A DNA stretch of 64,000 bases from Deinococcus metallilatus (GCF_004758605.1 NZ_CP038511.1:336001-400000), one strand, 5' to 3'; positions 8,308-19,604 are shown, counted from the first letter of the stretch. Notes: a model not told the origin generated them from the sequence alone. Numbers and translations: made by a program.

Positions 8308-8598
8308 AGCGTCGGGGCGGAGGCGACAGGCAGGTGCAGGGGTTCCCCCAGCGTTATGGACCCTGGCCCGTGAACCTGGTGCTGGTCGGTGTACAGCTCA
8401 CTGGCGCCGACATCAGGCCCGGCACGAGAAACCTCCGCGGGGCCACCAGGGGCCACCTCCCGGGTCAGGTCAGCGGAATGGGGGTGCGCAGGCTGGACAG
8501 CTCTGGGAGGGTGACAGGTGGCGCTCTCCGCGGCCCGGCTCGTCGTTCCTCCTGGACATACTCCCCTGGCGCCGGGCCGAGTGAGGCGGCCCTATGCC

Positions 8599-11328
8599 CT
8601 ATGTCAGCTCAGGGGCCGACGCCGGGGCCCGGAGGTTGGGCTGCCCCCGGCGACCTCCCTTGGCGCGGTACATGCGCTGGTCGCTGAGGCGCAGCAGCTC
8701 GCCCGCCGTCACCGCTTCGCGCGGAAAAGCGGCGATGCCCGCGCTGACACCCGACGTTGGAAAACCCTGCTCGCGCACGCGGGCCGCCACCGCTTCGATG
8801 TCCTCCAGGATCGCCACGCCCGTGTCCGCCGCGCCTGACAGGATCGCCGCGTACTCGTCGCCCCCGATGCGGTACACCTCGCCGCGGTCCCCAAGCGCCG
8901 CCTGCAGGGTCCGCGCGAAGGCGCGCAGCAGGTCGTCGCCGCGCTCGTGGCCCTGGTGGTCGTTCACGGCCTTGAGGCCGTCGAGGTCCATGGACAGCAC
9001 CAGAACACTGTCACCGTGGGCCGCCTCCCGGAGCGCGCGCTCCAGGTCCTCCTCAAAGGCCCGGCGGTTGGGAAGGTTCGTGAGCACGTCCGTGCGGGCG
9101 GCGAGTTCGAGGCGCCGCGCCGTCGATTCGGCCTCCCGCCGCGCCCGCTCGAGGTCGCGCGTCTGTTCCGCCAGCAGGTGCTCGTAGTGCGCGCGCAGCG
9201 CCGCCACGTCCTGCCCCGGGCCTTGGAGCGCCGGGAGGTGGAACTGTGCGCCCGCCTCCCGCTGCGCGCGCAGCTCACGCCGCATGTCCTCCTCGTACGT
9301 CGCCGCCCCGAACACGCACAGGGCGGCGTCCACCACCCGGGGGTCGAACTGTGTGTCGCGGCCGCGGTGGAGTTCCGCGAGCGCCTGCTCCCGGGTCCAC
9401 GCCGCCTTGTAGGGCCGCGCGTGCGTGAGGGCATCGAACACGTCCGCGACCGCCACGATGCGCCCCATCAGCGGAATGGCCTCGCCCGCGAGGCCGCGCG
9501 GGTACCCGCGCCCGTCCCAGCGCTCGTGGTGCGACCACGCGATGTCCTCGGCCATCTGCAGCAGCGCCGACTCGCCGCTCGCGAGCAGGCGCGCGCCCAG
9601 CGCGGCGTGCGCGCGCATCTCGTCGTACTCCCCCGGCGTGAGCGGCCCCGCCTTGAGCAAGATCGCGTCCGGGATCCCGATCTTGCCGACGTCGTGCAGG
9701 CGCGCGGCGACCCGCGCCAGTTCCACCTGCGCGGCGGGCAGCCCGAGGTGCGCGGCCAGGCGCGCGGTGCCGTGCCCCACGCGCCAAGTGTGTTCGCCGG
9801 TCGCGTCGTCGCGGTACTCGGCGGCGGTCGCCAGCCGCGCGGCCACCTCGAGCTGCGCGCGCTCGAGGGCGGCGGTGCGTTCGAGCACGGTGCGCTCGGC
9901 CCCCTCGCGGGCGCGCCGCTCGATCTCGGTGCGCTCGCGCTGCGCCTCCGCCTCCTGGCGGGCGCGCTCGATGTCGAAGCGGGCGGTCAGCTCGCGCGTC
10001 TTGCGGTCGCCCTCCTCCGTGAAGAGTTCACGCTCGACGCGGTGGTGCTCCCGGTAGAGGGCGAGGGCCTGCGCCGCGTCGCCCTGACGTTCGAGGACGT
10101 CCGCGAGCGCGAGCAGCACCTCGCACTCGCTCTTCTTGCGCTTCACCTCGCGGGCCAGCCTCAGCGCCTCGCCCAGGCGCGCGAGGGCCAGCGGCAGCTC
10201 GTCCCGGCGCGCGGCGAGGCGGCCGAGGTGGTGCAGGGCGTCGAGTTGCCCCTCCACGTCCTCGCCCCGGCGGGCCAGCTCCAGGGCCCGCGCGTGAGAC
10301 GCGACGGCCTCCCCGAGCTCTCCCGCGCGCTCGTGCAGGCGACCCAGCCCGTCGAGGGCGGACACCTCCCCGGGCGCGTACCCGATGGCGCGCGCGCGTT
10401 CCCGCGCGCCCAGCAGCTGGGCGCGCGCCTCGTCGTCCTGGCCCGCCTCCTGCCGCGCCGCGCCGATGTTGAGCAGGGCCACGACCTCGACGAGCGTGTC
10501 GCCGCCGCTCCTCGCCAGGGCGAGGGCCTGCCCGAAGTGCTCGACCGCCCTGTCCACATCGCCCATGTCGAGGTAGAGCGTGCCCAGGTTGAGGACCGTG
10601 CGGTTGAGGGTCCGGGCGTCGTCCCCCCGGCCGCGCAGCAGGGCGTGCGCCTCGGTGAGGGCCCCCAGCGCCTCCGGGTAGCGGCCCAGGCTGACGTACA
10701 GGTTCCCGATGTTGCACAGGCAGCTCGACTCTCCGGCGTGGTCCCCCAGCGCGCGGTGCGCGGCCAGCGCCTCCTCGAGGGCCGCGAGGGCCTCGGCATA
10801 CGCGCCGCGGGTGTGCCGCGCGCCCGACAGCCGGTTGAGCATCCGCGCCTGCACGGCCAGGTGCCCGTGCGCGCGGGCGAGGCCGAGCGCTTCGAGAAAC
10901 TGCGCCTCGGCGGCGGCGATGTCCCCATAATCCAGCATCAGCTTGCCGTCCGCGCCCAGCGCCTCCATGACGCCCGGCAGGTCGCCTGCCCGCCTGGCGA
11001 CGTTCCGGGCGCGCCCGAACGCGTCACGGGCTTCATCGCGCATCCCGCGTTCCGCCAGCGCGGCACCCAGGACGAGCAGGGCGCGCACCTCTCCCGCCGG
11101 GTACACCGCGCCTCGCGCGGCCGACCGTGCCTCGCGCGCCACTTCGGCCGCGCGAGGCGCGTCCGCGCCGACCAACTGTTCGGCGGCCCCGACGAGCGCG
11201 TCCACGACCGTCTGGGCGTCACCTCCCGCTGCGCCGCTCAATTCAAGCCGCGTCGCCCGCCGGTCCCCGCGCACACCGCCGTCCATCTCACCCGCCTGCC
11301 GTCCCGACCGCCAGGGCCCTCGTCTCAC
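8599..11328 (-). CDS. TPR - HD-GYP - GGDEF cyclic-di-GMP signalling protein
   Basis: A 909-residue cytoplasmic protein. Residues of about 40-420 are tetratricopeptide-type helical repeats, followed by a charged coiled coil to about 490. An HD-GYP domain has [10 protein letters not shown] near 546 and DGRGYP near 607, the phosphodiesterase metal site and signature. A GGDEF domain near residues 730-890 has the active-site motif GGDEY near 822. Both cyclase and hydrolase signatures look intact. The GTG start overlaps the stop of the protease gene as GTGA; ATG at 11286 is an alternative. TPR modules fused to GGDEF or HD-GYP domains are common in Deinococcus; having both outputs in one chain is less so. 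Its input signal is unknown. Confidence 0.88.
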   Translation of the reverse strand: MRRGPWRSGRQAGEMDGGVRGDRRATRLELSGAAGGDAQTVVDALVGAAEQLVGADAPRAAEVAREARSAARGAVYPAGEVRALLVLGAALAERGMRDEARDAFGRARNVARRAGDLPGVMEALGADGKLMLDYGDIAAAEAQFLEALGLARAHGHLAVQARMLNRLSGARHTRGAYAEALAALEEALAAHRALGDHAGESSCLCNIGNLYVSLGRYPEALGALTEAHALLRGRGDDARTLNRTVLNLGTLYLDMGDVDRAVEHFGQALALARSGGDTLVEVVALLNIGAARQEAGQDDEARAQLLGARERARAIGYAPGEVSALDGLGRLHERAGELGEAVASHARALELARRGEDVEGQLDALHHLGRLAARRDELPLALARLGEALRLAREVKRKKSECEVLLALADVLERQGDAAQALALYREHHRVERELFTEEGDRKTRELTARFDIERARQEAEAQRERTEIERRAREGAERTVLERTAALERAQLEVAARLATAAEYRDDATGEHTWRVGHGTARLAAHLGLPAAQVELARVAARLHDVGKIGIPDAILLKAGPLTPGEYDEMRAHAALGARLLASGESALLQMAEDIAWSHHERWDGRGYPRGLAGEAIPLMGRIVAVADVFDALTHARPYKAAWTREQALAELHRGRDTQFDPRVVDAALCVFGAATYEEDMRRELRAQREAGAQFHLPALQGPGQDVAALRAHYEHLLAEQTRDLERARREAESTARRLELAARTDVLTNLPNRRAFEEDLERALREAAHGDSVLVLSMDLDGLKAVNDHQGHERGDDLLRAFARTLQAALGDRGEVYRIGGDEYAAILSGAADTGVAILEDIEAVAARVREQGFPTSGVSAGIAAFPREAVTAGELLRLSDQRMYRAKGGRRGQPNLRAPASAPELT

Positions 11329-12725
11329 TCGTTATGGTCGTCATTCTCGTCGCCCAGCCCCAACACGTCGCGCAAAAAAGCCTCGAGGTCGAGCCGACCC
11401 TGCACGCCGAGTTTGGTCCTGTACGCGCGGTTGCCGGGCAGGCCGTACACGTTGTGGGCGCGCGCACTCATCTTTTGCGCGAGATCCCCACGCACCTTCT
11501 TGTCCGACTCCCCGAGGGCCAGCGCGAGCCCGCCCGCCGCCATGGGGGCCGCCATCGACGTGCCGCTCCACGCCGCGAGCTGCGGCACGCCGTTCGCGTC
11601 GCGCGGCGCGGGGCCGAACACGTCCTCGCCGGGCGCGACCACCTCCAGGGCGCTGCCGTAGTTCGAGAAGCTGGACTTGACGTCGCGCGCGTCGACGCTG
11701 CCGACGCTGAGCTCGCGCTCGTTGCCCTTGCCGGCCGCGTCGCGCGCGGGATAGGTGATGGGATCCGTGTTCTCGTTCCCGGCGGACGCGACCACGAACA
11801 CGCCGCTCCTGGTCGCTCGCTCGATGGCGTCCTGCACGATCTGAGAGCGCTCGTCGCTGCCCAGGCTGAGGTTGATCACGCGCGCGCCGTGCTTGACGGC
11901 CCAGTCGATGGCCTTGGCCACGCCGAGGATGTCGCCGGAGCCGTCCGGGCCGAGGACGCGCAACGGCAGGATGGTCGCGTTCGGCGCCACCTGCAGCACG
12001 ATGCCCGCCACGCTCGTGCCGTGCCCGTACCCGCCGATGCCGAGGGCCCCCTCGTCCTGCGGCAGCGCGTCGTTGCCGTAGAAGTCCCACCACTCGCCCT
12101 GCGGCGCGAGCGCCCCCTCGAAGGCGGGATGGGTGAGGTCGAGGCCCGTGTCGATGACCGCGACCTTGACGCCCGCGCCGAGATGCGGGGCGAGCCGCTG
12201 CGCCTGCTGGAGCCGGACCTGTCCCCAGGTCACGCTGTTCTCGGGCACCGGCGCGTAGCTGCCCCCGGCCCACAGGGTGCGCCGCCCACCCGTCCAGGCC
12301 CGGAACTCGCCCCCCGCCCACAGGGTGCGCCGCCCCTGCATGGCGGTCACGCCCCCACCATCGAAGGCGGCCTGGTTGGGTTCGACGACGCGCCGCGACC
12401 GCGCCTTCCCCCCGGCACCCTGAGTGACAACGGGGAGTTGCGCGGAATCGACGGCGAGCAGGGCGTAGCCTGCCTGCGCGCTGAACGCGACCACCCTGCC
12501 CCCGAACTCGCGCTCAAGGCCCTGGACGCTGTCCGACTTGTCCGCGCTGACCATCAGGGCGTAGGGCGCCCGCGCCGTCGGTACGGCGATGGGCGTGGCC
12601 GTCGTCACGGGGGCCGGATCGGGAACGGGCGTCGCGGCCTCGCTGGCAGGTTGCTGCCCGCAGGCGGCGAGCGCCAGGGCCAGGAGGACGGTCCCCGGGA
12701 GGCGTGATGTGCGGGTCATGGGCAT
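11325..12725 (-). CDS. Secreted subtilisin-like (S8) serine protease
   Basis: A 466-residue lipoprotein precursor: the signal ends LALAACGQQ, a lipobox with Cys. The catalytic triad motifs are VIDTGLD (near 190), GHGTSVAG (near 233) and GTSMAAP (near 388), with the oxyanion Asn in [11 protein letters not shown] propeptide-like region lies between, including a duplicated RRTLWAGG segment. AAAGGA lies 8 nt before the ATG. It sits just upstream of the TPR-HD-GYP-GGDEF gene with a 4-bp overlap, so the two are translationally coupled. Such a pair could link extracellular proteolysis to c-di-GMP, but this is inference. Confidence 0.88.
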   Translation of the reverse strand: MPMTRTSRLPGTVLLALALAACGQQPASEAATPVPDPAPVTTATPIAVPTARAPYALMVSADKSDSVQGLEREFGGRVVAFSAQAGYALLAVDSAQLPVVTQGAGGKARSRRVVEPNQAAFDGGGVTAMQGRRTLWAGGEFRAWTGGRRTLWAGGSYAPVPENSVTWGQVRLQQAQRLAPHLGAGVKVAVIDTGLDLTHPAFEGALAPQGEWWDFYGNDALPQDEGALGIGGYGHGTSVAGIVLQVAPNATILPLRVLGPDGSGDILGVAKAIDWAVKHGARVINLSLGSDERSQIVQDAIERATRSGVFVVASAGNENTDPITYPARDAAGKGNERELSVGSVDARDVKSSFSNYGSALEVVAPGEDVFGPAPRDANGVPQLAAWSGTSMAAPMAAGGLALALGESDKKVRGDLAQKMSARAHNVYGLPGNRAYRTKLGVQGRLDLEAFLRDVLGLGDENDDHNE

Positions 12726-13216
12726 CTGCGGTGTCCTTTCGGGTTCCGTGTCTGTCGAAAGGCAGGGAACTCTTCACGCCCAACGTAGGAGGAGGACTCT
12801 TACACAGCTCTTTTCGTGTCCTCCTGCTCGCCCTGTGAAGACCTGTGGCGCGGGGAGGAGGGACTCCGCCAGCCTCCCCGCGTGACTCGGGGGAAAGGTC
12901 TCTCAACGGGGTGAGGAGGACGGCGAATGCCGATGTTCGCCCCCTGGGACGGCACCTCCTCGACCTGGGCTCGCGCAGCGTTCGGGCCCGGGCGGCCACG
13001 GATCGAGAACGCCGTCCAGGACCCGTGACGCGGGAAGCCCTGCTCGGTTCGGCCCGACGAGATCACCTGCTCCGCGCGGGGTCCCGACGCCGGGGGCGCC
13101 CCCTTCCCTCGGCCTACCCACCGGCCACCACGCTCCCGATGCGGGGAGGGCGTCGCGTCAGCGTCGGGGAGCGTCTCCCGCCGCCGAACCCCGCACAACA
13201 CCGTCCCCACTTGGGC
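12726..13216. other. Gene-free stretch
   Basis: Apart from the protease ribosome site at its left end, no frame here has coding character and no direct-repeat box was found. Long open frames are present on both strands but are GC-driven shadows. Confidence 0.6.
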
Positions 13217-13810
<594 letters not shown>

Positions 13811-13816
13811 GCCCCC

Positions 13817-13848
13817 ACCCTAGAGAGCCGAGGTAAAGAACGCGTATA
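13817..13848 (-). promoter_or_regulatory. Direct-repeat promoter C
   Basis: On the minus strand: TATACG (13843-13848), 5 nt, TTTACC (13832-13837), 9 nt, -10 TAGGGT (13817-13822), 6 nt, ATG of dedA-like gene. Confidence 0.8.
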
Positions 13849-13894
13849 CCGAGAGGGGGAGCGGCTCAGGCCACTCCCCCCGGGAAGCCGCCCC

Positions 13895-16531
13895 TCAGCC
13901 CGCCCGCAGCACCTCGGTCACCCGCCGGTTGGAGGCGGCCTGCGCCAGCCGCAGGGCGGCCAGGGTGCTGAGGGCGGCGGCGGCCAGCAGGCCCACCAGG
14001 TAGGGCCAGGGCAGCACCATCACCTCGGGCGGCGGGTCGAAGACGCCCTGGAGCAGCTTGATGAGGGTCTGCGCGACCCCCAGGCCGATCACGCCCCCGA
14101 GCACCCCGCCGAGGCCCACGACGACCAGCGCCTCACCCGACAGGAAGGCGCCGAGTTGCTTCTGCGTCGCGCCCAGGGCTCCCAGCACGGTGAAGGTGCG
14201 GCGGCGCTCGGCCAGCCCCAGGGCCAGCACCAGCCCGGTCGCCCCGGCGAGCAGCAGGGCCGCGAAGGCCAGCTCGATGCGCGACAGGCCCGCGAGGTTC
14301 ACCGCCGTGAGGCCCGACGCGATCCGGCTGCGCACCGTGGCGAGGTCGGTGACCGTCACGCCGGGGAGATCGCGGGTCGCCCGCCGGGCGGCGTCCACGA
14401 CCGCCTGCGGGGACCCGCTCACCTTGAGGAGCGCCACCTCGGCCACCGGGTTGCCGGTCGCCTTGGCGAGGTAGCTCGCGTTGGCGACCAGGAAGGAGTC
14501 CTTGGGGGCGGTGGGGAACTCGCGCACCACGCCGACGAAGGTGAAGGGGACGATCCCGTACCCGTGGGTGCGGGCGTTCAGCAGCCGCAGGTTCAGCCGG
14601 TCGCCGAGCGAGAGCTGGTAGTCGTTGACCGTCTCCTGCGAGACGAACAGGGCGTCCGGGCGGGCCCGGAGCTTCGCCAGCGCCCCCTGCGCCGTCGTCC
14701 CCTTGAAATAGGTGTTCGACAGGCGGCTGACCTGGGTGAAGTGCGCGGCGTCGATGCCGTAGATGTCCTGGAGGTCCGCGCCCACGTAGGCGAAGCGGTG
14801 GATCAGCGGCTGGGTGCCCACCACGCCCGGCAGGGCCCCCAGGGTGGCCAGCCGTGGCCCGGCGGGGCCGTTCGCGGTGCCCGTGACGGTCACGTCCGCC
14901 CCGTTGGTGAGCACGGCGTCCACCCGCGCCTGGTCGTTGTAGGTCGCGTTGAAGATCGAGGTGGAGACCGCGAAGGCGGTGGCGAGGGCGACGAGCGCCG
15001 CCCCGCGCGTCAGGAGGGGCCGTTGCCGCCCCAGCGCGGCCGCGACGGTCCCCGCCAGGGTCCCGGCCAGGGGCCGCAGCAGCCGGGTCAGCGCGCCCCG
15101 CCGCAGCAGCAGGCCCAGCAGCCGCATCGCCAGCAGGGTGCCGCCCAGCCACAGGGCCAGCGGCGCGACGAAGGCCTCGATCTGGATGCTCGCCTGGGGG
15201 ACGCCTTCCGGCGCGAGCACGAGCTGGTAGCCCCCGGCGGCGCTGCGCCAGAACATCACCCCGGCCAGGACGAGCAGCAGCAGGTCGAGGGAGAGGCGCT
15301 GCCACAGCGGCGTCCCGGCCCGGCCCACGACCTGCCGCTGGGCGGCGACCGTGGACGACCGGATCGCGCCCAGGGTGGGCAGCAGGACGGCCAGCAGCGA
15401 GAGGAGCAGCCCCGCCAGGACCGGCAGCGCAAGCAGGGGGACGCCCACGGCCGTGCCCGGCGTGACCAGGGGCGAGAGCAGCACGTAGGCCAGGAGGCCC
15501 AGCACGGTGCCGACGCCCGCCACCAGCCCCGCCTCCGCCGCTCCCAGCCGCAGGATGGTGCGGTCACCCGCTCCCCGGACGCGCAGCAGGGCCGCCTCGG
15601 TCCGGCGCTGCCCGGCGCTCGCCCCCGCGACGCTCAGGGTCAGCGCCCCGGCGAGCAGGGCCCCCGGCAGCCCCAGGAACAGGAACAGCGCCTGGGCGTA
15701 GAGGGCGTCCTCCCGCGCCCCGTCGAGCTTGGCCGCCAGGTTGTTGCCGACCACGGCCCCGCCCGAGAGCCGCGCCTCGACGTTGTTGGCGAGCGTCCCG
15801 GCCAGCGCGAAGGCCCGGCCCGGGTTGCTGGGGAGCGGGGTGCCCAGCCGCACGTGGAGCTGCTCGCGTACCGTGTCGGGCCGCGCCAGCTTCTGCGGGG
15901 CGAACAGGGCGTCCCACTGGGCGCGGGGAAGCAGCACCACGTTGTCCGGCGGCGCCTGGGGGGCGAGGCCCTTCGGCGCCCCGACCGCCTGGAACAGCGA
16001 GTCGGCCTGCGGAAGGTCGACGACCCCGGCGACCCGCAGCCCCACCGGGGCGGCCCCGTAGCGTCCGATGTTCACCGTGTCCCCCACGGCGGCGTGCAGG
16101 TTCGCCGCCGTCTGCTGCGACAGCACCACGCCGTCCGGCGACCCGATCAGGGGACGCAGCTCGGCGGGGAAGGCGGCGCGGTAGCCCGGCGGCAGCCCCA
16201 GCACCTTGCCCGCCCCGGTGGTCTGGACGGTGCCGCCCGTGTTGGCCGTGAAGCCGGGCACGTCCGCGTACCCGACCGCCGCGAGGGTCCGGACCGGAGT
16301 GGCGGCGCGGATGGCGGCCTCGGCCTGGGCGCGGCTGGTGTTCTGCCCCAGCAGCACCTGCCAGTCCACCGGGACCGACCCGATGGCCCGGCGGGTCATG
16401 TTGGCCGTGCCCGCCGCGATGAACGACAGCAGGAAGGTCAGGAAGGCGACGGTCAGACCGACTCCCAGCGCGCTGCCCCACAGACGCAGGGGACGGCGTG
16501 CCATCAAACCGCGCAACCACAGGCTGGTCAT
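13895..16531 (-). CDS. FtsX/MacB-type ABC transporter permease
   Basis: An 878-residue permease with an N-terminal membrane helix, a large extracytoplasmic domain, three helices, a central cluster of helices, a second periplasmic domain and three C-terminal helices. This is the duplicated FtsX layout of the LolE/MacB-like export family. Such permeases move lipids, lipoproteins or peptides, or act as mechanotransmitters, rather than importing solutes. The ATG overlaps the upstream ATPase stop as ATGA. It is the last gene of the operon driven by promoter D (secreted protein, two ATPases, permease). The substrate is unknown. Confidence 0.85.
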   Translation of the reverse strand: MTSLWLRGLMARRPLRLWGSALGVGLTVAFLTFLLSFIAAGTANMTRRAIGSVPVDWQVLLGQNTSRAQAEAAIRAATPVRTLAAVGYADVPGFTANTGGTVQTTGAGKVLGLPPGYRAAFPAELRPLIGSPDGVVLSQQTAANLHAAVGDTVNIGRYGAAPVGLRVAGVVDLPQADSLFQAVGAPKGLAPQAPPDNVVLLPRAQWDALFAPQKLARPDTVREQLHVRLGTPLPSNPGRAFALAGTLANNVEARLSGGAVVGNNLAAKLDGAREDALYAQALFLFLGLPGALLAGALTLSVAGASAGQRRTEAALLRVRGAGDRTILRLGAAEAGLVAGVGTVLGLLAYVLLSPLVTPGTAVGVPLLALPVLAGLLLSLLAVLLPTLGAIRSSTVAAQRQVVGRAGTPLWQRLSLDLLLLVLAGVMFWRSAAGGYQLVLAPEGVPQASIQIEAFVAPLALWLGGTLLAMRLLGLLLRRGALTRLLRPLAGTLAGTVAAALGRQRPLLTRGAALVALATAFAVSTSIFNATYNDQARVDAVLTNGADVTVTGTANGPAGPRLATLGALPGVVGTQPLIHRFAYVGADLQDIYGIDAAHFTQVSRLSNTYFKGTTAQGALAKLRARPDALFVSQETVNDYQLSLGDRLNLRLLNARTHGYGIVPFTFVGVVREFPTAPKDSFLVANASYLAKATGNPVAEVALLKVSGSPQAVVDAARRATRDLPGVTVTDLATVRSRIASGLTAVNLAGLSRIELAFAALLLAGATGLVLALGLAERRRTFTVLGALGATQKQLGAFLSGEALVVVGLGGVLGGVIGLGVAQTLIKLLQGVFDPPPEVMVLPWPYLVGLLAAAALSTLAALRLAQAASNRRVTEVLRAG

Positions 16532-17298
16532 GAGGGTCCCTCCTTGGTGGCCCGGCTCAGGAGCCCGCCGCCCTCCATGCGCCAGAGGGTGTCGAGGCGC
16601 CGGGCGACGGCCTCGTCGTGGGTCGCCATCACCAGAGCCGAGCTGGGTTCGAGGGCCGAGAGCAGCACGTCCATCAGGTGCCCGGCGGTGACGGAATCGA
16701 GCTGCCCGGTCGGCTCGTCGGCCAGGATCAGCCGGGGCCGGGTGACGAGCGCCCGCGCGACCGCCACCCGCTGCGCCTGCCCGCCGGAGAGTTCCTCGGG
16801 AAGCTGTTCGGCGAGCGGCAGCAGTTCCAGGGTATCCAGGGCCCGCCGGGCTTCCCCGGTGGCCGCTTTCGGCGTGGCCCCCGTCAGCAGCAGCGGGAGC
16901 GCCACGTTCTCCAGCGCGGTCAGGGGCGGCATCAGGCTCTGGGCCTGGAAGACGAAGGCGACCTTGCCGGGCCGGAGCGTGTTCGCCTCACCCAGCGCGG
17001 GCCAGCTCACCGTCCCCGTGGTCGGCGTGTCGAGCCCGCCGAGCAGGTGCAGCAGGGTGCTCTTGCCGCTGCCGGAGGGGCCCAGCAGCGCGATCCGGTC
17101 GCCGGGGCGCACCTGGAGCGTCGTCTCCCGCAGGGCGGTGACCTCCTGCCCGCCTACGGTGAAGGTCCGGCCCACCCCGCGCGCCTCGGCCAGCGGGGTG
17201 GTCGCCGCGTCCACCTGCCGGGGCGATGCCGCGCCTGAGGAAACGGGCCCGGGGGTCAGCCGTCCCGGTGAGACGTCCACCATCCTGGGTTCAGGCAT
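16528..17298 (-). CDS. ABC transporter ATP-binding protein (LolD/MacB type), second copy
   Basis: A 256-residue ATPase with Walker A GPSGSGKST, signature LSGGQAQRVAVARAL and Walker B LILADEPTGQLD. About 30 extra N-terminal residues precede the domain. It overlaps the preceding ATPase gene by 8 bp and the permease gene by 4 bp. Two distinct ATPases with one double-FtsX permease suggest a heterodimeric motor. Confidence 0.88.
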   Translation of the reverse strand: MPEPRMVDVSPGRLTPGPVSSGAASPRQVDAATTPLAEARGVGRTFTVGGQEVTALRETTLQVRPGDRIALLGPSGSGKSTLLHLLGGLDTPTTGTVSWPALGEANTLRPGKVAFVFQAQSLMPPLTALENVALPLLLTGATPKAATGEARRALDTLELLPLAEQLPEELSGGQAQRVAVARALVTRPRLILADEPTGQLDSVTAGHLMDVLLSALEPSSALVMATHDEAVARRLDTLWRMEGGGLLSRATKEGPS

Positions 17299-17965
17299 CC
17301 TGCCACCTCCCGTCTTTCAGCCGCAACACGCGCGTCGCCCGGGCGGCCAGCCGGGAGCTGTGGGTGGCGATCACGGCGCAACGTCCGCCGCGCCCCTCCC
17401 CCCGCACGAACGCCTCGATCACCCCGATGACCCGCTCCTCGGTCCGCGCGTCCACCTCGGCGGTCGGCTCGTCGGCCAGCAGCGCGGCGGGGCGGTGGGC
17501 CAGCGCCGCCGCGAGCGAGGCGCGCGCGATTTCCCCTCCGGAGAGCTGCGCCGGGAAGGCGTGCCGCCGGTGGTCCAACCCGAGCTGCCCCAGCAGGTCC
17601 AGCGCGCGGGCCCCGCCCGGCTGACCGAGCAGCCGCCCGGTCAGGGTCACGTTGTCGAGCACGTTCAGGTGCGCGAGCAGGTTCCCGCCCTGCAACATCA
17701 CGCCCAGGTGCCGGGCCCGCACCCCCGCCCGCTGGGCCTCGGGCCGCCGGGTCAGCCGCTCGCCCGCCACCGTCACCGCGCCGCCGTCCGGGTCGTCCAG
17801 GCCCGCCAGGCAAGAGAGCAGGGTGCTCTTGCCGCTGCCGGAGGCGCCCAGCAGGACGACGAGTTCTCCCGGCGCCACGTCCAGGCTGACCCCGCGCAGG
17901 GCGCGCACCTCCTCGTCCGCCACGTGGTAGAAGCGGTACAGGTCCACGGCCTCCAGGATGGACAT
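17291..17965 (-). CDS. ABC transporter ATP-binding protein (LolD/MacB type), first copy
   Basis: A 224-residue ATPase with Walker A GASGSGKST, signature LSGGEIARASLAAAL and Walker B ALLADEPTAEVD. The position after Walker B is Ala-Glu instead of Gly-Gln/Asn. The ATG at 17965 follows GGTGAGG; an in-frame GTG at 17980 would overlap the upstream gene. It differs clearly from the second ATPase, which supports a heterodimer. Confidence 0.86.
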   Translation of the reverse strand: MSILEAVDLYRFYHVADEEVRALRGVSLDVAPGELVVLLGASGSGKSTLLSCLAGLDDPDGGAVTVAGERLTRRPEAQRAGVRARHLGVMLQGGNLLAHLNVLDNVTLTGRLLGQPGGARALDLLGQLGLDHRRHAFPAQLSGGEIARASLAAALAHRPAALLADEPTAEVDARTEERVIGVIEAFVRGEGRGGRCAVIATHSSRLAARATRVLRLKDGRWQDA

Positions 17966-17970
17966 GGCCC

Positions 17971-18537
17971 TCACCGCCACACGAACGAACGCGCGACCCG
18001 GTTCCAGGCGTCCACGTTGTCCGCCCCCCTGGGGGCACTCATCCGCAGCACGACCTCGCGCCCGTTTCTGGTGAGCACGTACAGGTCGTTGTCCAGCACC
18101 GCGCGCCGTCCCGTCACCGCGTTCGGGGCGGAGGTGGAGATGAAGCGCGCCAGGACGGCGTTCCCGGCGGGCAACGGCGCCGCCTTGACCAGGGTGACCT
18201 TCAGGCTGGGGTCCGTCCGGGCCAGCGCGGCGAGGTCACCCGCCCGGACCGCCGCGACCCCCGGGGTCCCTGCCGCCCTGCGGGCCGTCAGCTCGACGGT
18301 GCCGTACTTGGAGGTGAAGCTCACCGTGCCGCCCTGCTCGCGGCGGGCCCAGCCTTCCGGGATTTCCAGGCTGTAGCCTCCCGGCGCGTTCGTGTAACGC
18401 ACGAAGGCCTGTGAGTCGGGGATGTCGCCGACCGGGTGAGTCTCGGGCGCCACCTGCGTCTGCGCGAGGGCGCCGGAGACCAGGGCGAGAAGGGCGAACG
18501 TCGTTGCGGGCCGCACCAGACCTTTGTTCTTGTTCAT
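17971..18537 (-). CDS. Small secreted protein, first gene of the ABC operon
   Basis: A 188-residue protein with a clear signal peptide (MNKNKG, hydrophobic run, then ALAQT). The mature part contains GGYSLEIPEGWARRE, resembling the beta-rich PsbP/DUF1795-like fold seen in secreted proteins that begin with a stress-condition lipid or peptide-binding region; this likeness is weak. The ATG at 18537 is 6 nt after -10 TACGGT. The long open frame to 19893 is the antisense side of other genes. Being first in the ABC operon, it could be a periplasmic partner of the exporter (inference). Confidence 0.72.
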   Translation of the reverse strand: MNKNKGLVRPATTFALLALVSGALAQTQVAPETHPVGDIPDSQAFVRYTNAPGGYSLEIPEGWARREQGGTVSFTSKYGTVELTARRAAGTPGVAAVRAGDLAALARTDPSLKVTLVKAAPLPAGNAVLARFISTSAPNAVTGRRAVLDNDLYVLTRNGREVVLRMSAPRGADNVDAWNRVARSFVWR

Positions 18538-18543
18538 GCCCCG

Positions 18544-18575
18544 ACCGTAGGCCCGTCCGGTATAAACGCGGTATA
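18544..18575 (-). promoter_or_regulatory. Direct-repeat promoter D
   Basis: On the minus strand: TATACC (18570-18575), 5 nt, TATACC (18559-18564), 9 nt, -10 TACGGT (18544-18549), 6 nt, ATG at 18537. Both half-sites are TATACC. Confidence 0.8.
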
Positions 18576-18581
18576 GGAACC

Positions 18582-19604
18582 TCAGCGCGTGAACAGGTCC
18601 GTCATGGGCGTCGCCCGCGCGGCCTCGCGCAGCGGGGGCAGCCCCCAGGCGTCCTCCAGGGTCCGCAGCAGGCTGGAGTGGTTGTAGGGCCGGTTCGACC
18701 GCACCCCGCGCGGGCCGTCGCTCGTCACCACGATGGTCGCCACGGTGCCCCCGCCCCCCGCCCGGTCCCCGCCGCCACCCTCGTCGAAGGTGATCACCAG
18801 GGCGGCGTGGTCCTTCCAGGCACCCGAGGCCATGATCTTCCCGGCCCACTCGCGCACGAAGGCGTCCCCTGCCCGCTCCAGCCGCGAACCACGCCAGCAG
18901 GTCAGCGCCCCGTGCAGGTCGTGACACAGGTCCGGCACGATCAGCGCGAAGGTGGGAACGGTCCCGGCGCGCAGGTCGGCGTCCAGCTCCCCCAGGGGGA
19001 CCACCTTGCGGGCGCGGACTGGGTCGCGGGCGATGTCCGCCGCGAGCATCAGGGGGTTGTGTTTCTTGGCGTACACGCCGGTGGAGGGACCGTCCCAGCC
19101 AGGGCCGGGCAGTCCCTGGAAGTAACCCTTCCAGGTCTTCCCCGCGCGCTCCAGTTGCAGGGCGAGGTTGTCTCCGGGGAAACGCTGGCCGGAGTCGTCG
19201 CTGCGGCTGCCGAAGGTGCTGCCGAACAGCAGGGCCACGTAGTTGGGCAGGCTGGGGTGGGCGACCCCGGTGTAGTTCGTGGCAAGACCGTACTCCCGCG
19301 CGAGCGCGTTCAGCGTCGGCAGGTTGGGGTTGCCCAGCACTCCACCGGCACTGGTGTTCTCCAGCACCAGCACGAACACGTGTGAGAAGGGCGGCAGGGT
19401 TCTGGGCTGGGCCACCACGGTCCCCAGCAGGACCGGGGAGAGCCACAGCAAGTGGCGGGCCACCCGCAGGACCGGCCCGGCGAGCGGAACCACGCCGCGT
19501 GCCCGGACGCTTCCCGGTGGGGTCAGGAGGTGGGCCCTTCCTCGACCGGACGTGGAGTGTTCTGAAGGCCGGGCCTCTGCGGGGCAAGGGGAATACCTGA
19601 GCAT
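18582..19604 (-). CDS. Secreted phosphoesterase-family protein (phospholipase C/acid phosphatase-like)
   Basis: A 340-residue protein with an N-terminal hydrophobic export segment. The phosphoesterase family (PF04185-like) motifs are HVFVLVLENTS, HPSLPNYVALLFGST, FALIVPDLCHDLHG and LVITFDEGGGG. Members hydrolyse phosphate esters, including phospholipid head groups, outside the cytoplasm. AGGAG lies 6 nt before the ATG at 19604, which decides the start against a GC-driven extension to 19820. It is the last gene of the operon PAP2, response regulator, kinase, phosphoesterase. Confidence 0.82.
   Translation of the reverse strand: MLRYSPCPAEARPSEHSTSGRGRAHLLTPPGSVRARGVVPLAGPVLRVARHLLWLSPVLLGTVVAQPRTLPPFSHVFVLVLENTSAGGVLGNPNLPTLNALAREYGLATNYTGVAHPSLPNYVALLFGSTFGSRSDDSGQRFPGDNLALQLERAGKTWKGYFQGLPGPGWDGPSTGVYAKKHNPLMLAADIARDPVRARKVVPLGELDADLRAGTVPTFALIVPDLCHDLHGALTCWRGSRLERAGDAFVREWAGKIMASGAWKDHAALVITFDEGGGGDRAGGGGTVATIVVTSDGPRGVRSNRPYNHSSLLRTLEDAWGLPPLREAARATPMTDLFTR

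Noticed and set aside
8947..11661. A 904-codon plus-strand frame
   Set aside because: Shadow of the TPR-HD-GYP-GGDEF gene on the other strand.
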